A stretch of DNA of 39,078 bases from Candidatus Thalassarchaeaceae archaeon (GTDB lineage: Archaea > Thermoplasmatota > Poseidoniia > Poseidoniales > Thalassarchaeaceae). The notes beneath the pieces were generated by a model. That model was given only the letters and a program-made list of their open reading frames with translations, had not been told where the DNA came from and did not search any database. The position numbers were made by a program, and so were the translations under genes. Location of the stretch: assembly GCA_030747395.1 (NCBI GenBank), contig JASLKT010000002.1, forward strand, positions 1 through 39,078, written 5' to 3'. Below are positions 37,249-39,078 of the stretch, in pieces; position 1 is the stretch's first letter, and every line of letters begins with the position of its first letter.

Positions 37249-37698
37249 CCACTCTTCTGCAGCCTTCTTGAACTCACTAAGATCGAGTCCTTGACCTTCA
37301 TAAATTTCAGCTTGAAGAGCCATGTCCAACTTGTCCAAATATCGAACAAATTGAGATTCGGGCGTGTCTTGAGATTCGTATTCCGCAAAGATTTCACTCG
37401 CATCAATGCCCATTTCATGAATGGCCTTTGATTCCCTGCGATGCTTTTCCTCTGGAGCGATTCCATCATGTGGTGTGATATCACCCACACGAACTTCGGC
37501 AATGTCATGAAGAATGCATAATTCCAAAACCCTCTGCAGGTCCAATTCATCAGGGCAAAGTTGTGTTGCTAGCAGGGCCATCCCCCACGAGTGAGCTGCC
37601 ACTGACTCCGGGTTCGCAACACCGGCGCGAATCCACCCTGCGCGAGTGACATCCTTCAGACCAAGTGCCTCTAAGAGGGCCTCTCTTGAAGCCATCAT
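37246..37698 (-). CDS. HD-domain phosphohydrolase (5'-deoxynucleotidase YfbR/HDDC2-like)
   Basis: ESVAAHSWGMALLATQL...ELCILHDIAEVRVGDITPHDG...EKHRRE...RYLDKLDMALQAEIY: HD motif and C-terminal D. Confidence 0.88.
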   Translation of the reverse strand: MMASREALLEALGLKDVTRAGWIRAGVANPESVAAHSWGMALLATQLCPDELDLQRVLELCILHDIAEVRVGDITPHDGIAPEEKHRRESKAIHEMGIDASEIFAEYESQDTPESQFVRYLDKLDMALQAEIYEGQGLDLSEFKKAAEEW

Positions 37699-38915
37699 TA
37701 TTCCTCGATAGGGTCGGGGTTTTTGGCTAAATCACGGGTAATGTTCTTCTGATGACTTTCAAGTGTCCCACCGCCGATTTCAAGCAACTTTGCATCGCGC
37801 CACAATCGTTCAACCACATATTCTCCGACGTAACCGTAACCACCCATTATCTGGATAGCGCGATCTGCAATATTTTTCGCCGCTGTTGTCGCAAATAATT
37901 TGACACCATCTGAATCGAGTCTCTGCCCACCGGATTCCAAATCCATTACACGGCAAGTTTCGTAGACGTATGCGCGCATTGCCCGATATTCTGCCCATGA
38001 TTCGCCAATGTGTCGCTGCATCTGCCCGAATTCTTGAAGAGGTTTGCCAAATGCTTCTCTTTCACCGGCATATCGCGACATGTCTGCAAGGCAACGTCGA
38101 GAAATTCCGACCGCCTGTGCTGCCAAGGCGACACGTTCGATTTCCAAATTTCTCATCATGTGCTGAATTGAATTCCCAGGATTACCAACCAGATTTCCGC
38201 TGGGAACAATGCAATCTTCGAATACAAGTTCAGCTGTATTTGATGCGCGCATACCAAGTTTGTCCATGATTTTCTGACCGGCTTTGTAGCCAGTCATTCC
38301 ACGTTCGACGATGAATGTAGAGATTTCTGGTCTGCCCCGCGAATCCGTGCCCGTTCTAGCATAGAGCCAAACAATATCAGCAGCAGTACCTGCCTCGTCG
38401 ATTACGCCGTTTGTAATCCACATTTTTCTGCCATTGATGCACCAATCACCATCGTCGCGAAGGGTTGCAGTCGTTGTCATACCAAGAGCATCCGTCCCAT
38501 AATCGGGCTCTGACATAGCCATACAACCTACCAATTCACCCGAACACAGACCCGGCAGGAATCGAGATTTCTGTTCATCAGAACCATTCACGGCTAAATT
38601 GTTGACTGTCAGTTGGGAATGTGCAAGGTAAGCAAGACAAAATCCTGGATCAGAATATGACAACTCTTCATTGACAATGGCAACGGCTGTCGCATCCATC
38701 CCAGCGCCACCGTATTGATCGGGGATTGTGATCCCTAGCAACCCATATTCGCCGAGTTTTCTGAACAAATCTAAGTTGAATCTCTCATCCCTATCATGTT
38801 CAAGTGCTTGTGGTTCAACTTCTTCACGTACGAAGTCACGAACCATTTCGCGAATCATCGCATGCTCCTCTGTTGGATTCGCAATGTCGAATGTGCGCCA
38901 GTCGTCCATGACCAT
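37698..38915 (-). CDS. Acyl-CoA dehydrogenase, isovaleryl-CoA dehydrogenase-like
   Basis: 405 aa; IPDQYGGAGMD, AMSEPDYGTDALGM, WITNG, LGMRASNTAELVFEDC, IMGGYGYVGEYVVERLWRDAKLLEIGGGT; helix NLEIERVALAAQAVGIS carries a Glu in the IVD-like position. Confidence 0.93.
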   Translation of the reverse strand: MVMDDWRTFDIANPTEEHAMIREMVRDFVREEVEPQALEHDRDERFNLDLFRKLGEYGLLGITIPDQYGGAGMDATAVAIVNEELSYSDPGFCLAYLAHSQLTVNNLAVNGSDEQKSRFLPGLCSGELVGCMAMSEPDYGTDALGMTTTATLRDDGDWCINGRKMWITNGVIDEAGTAADIVWLYARTGTDSRGRPEISTFIVERGMTGYKAGQKIMDKLGMRASNTAELVFEDCIVPSGNLVGNPGNSIQHMMRNLEIERVALAAQAVGISRRCLADMSRYAGEREAFGKPLQEFGQMQRHIGESWAEYRAMRAYVYETCRVMDLESGGQRLDSDGVKLFATTAAKNIADRAIQIMGGYGYVGEYVVERLWRDAKLLEIGGGTLESHQKNITRDLAKNPDPIEE

Positions 38916-38968
38916 GCGACAGATGCCTTACACATCAAAATTGCCCGTGTCACAATTTCTGAATTAGA

Positions 38969-39041
38969 TGCTCGTACCGGAATTCGAATCCGGGTCGATG
39001 GATTGAGAGTCCACCATGATGGGCCGCTACACCATACGAGC
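38969..39041 (-). tRNA. tRNA-Glu (anticodon CTC)
   Basis: Reverse strand GCTCGTATGGTGTAGCGGCCCATCATGGTGGACTCTCAATCCATCGACCCGGATTCGAATTCCGGTACGAGCA; loop CTCTCAA gives anticodon CTC; CCA not encoded. Confidence 0.93.
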
Positions 39042-39078
39042 GTATGTCGGGCGATTGATTGCCCGTATATCAACAGAG

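Noticed and set aside
39048-39066. CGGGC-N8-GCCCG inverted repeat near the window end
   Set aside because: Only 5 bp with an 8-nt loop; context cut off by the window edge.

Overview
The window looks like a chromosomal segment of a planktonic euryarchaeon. My guess is Marine Group II / Poseidoniales, inferred only from gene content: aIF5A, SRP54, RFC-L, TrmY, TiaS, archaeosortase, and giant Ca-repeat surface proteins. It is gene dense, with very short intergenic gaps. I see no CRISPR array, IS element, integrase or rRNA. Housekeeping genes are tiaS, srp54, trmY, rfcL, glyS, aif5A, surE, trkH/trkA, a very long Lhr-type helicase, tRNA-Gln(TTG) and tRNA-Glu(CTC). Envelope and accessory genes are a gmhA/gmhB-like heptose pair divergent from an archaeosortase, a zinc-ribbon/TM/transglutaminase-like protein, an OPT transporter, an EamA exporter, and a tandem pair of giant secreted proteins. 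The pair consists of a ~2.3 kaa S8 protease with a TPPII-like insert and CBM/PPC-like modules, and a 1318-aa protein that reads as beta-propeller + PstS-like binding domain + TSP3 stalk + TM + aromatic cytosolic tail. The strongest unexplained signals are: (1) the protease/receptor pair and the receptor's unusual architecture; (2) a recurrent class of perfect short hairpins with a 3-nt loop and unrelated stem sequences at gene borders, several touching start or stop codons; (3) the Lhr C-terminal extension, which appears to carry two AlkZ/HTH_42-like modules. All family calls come from reading motifs by eye; no database search was run.
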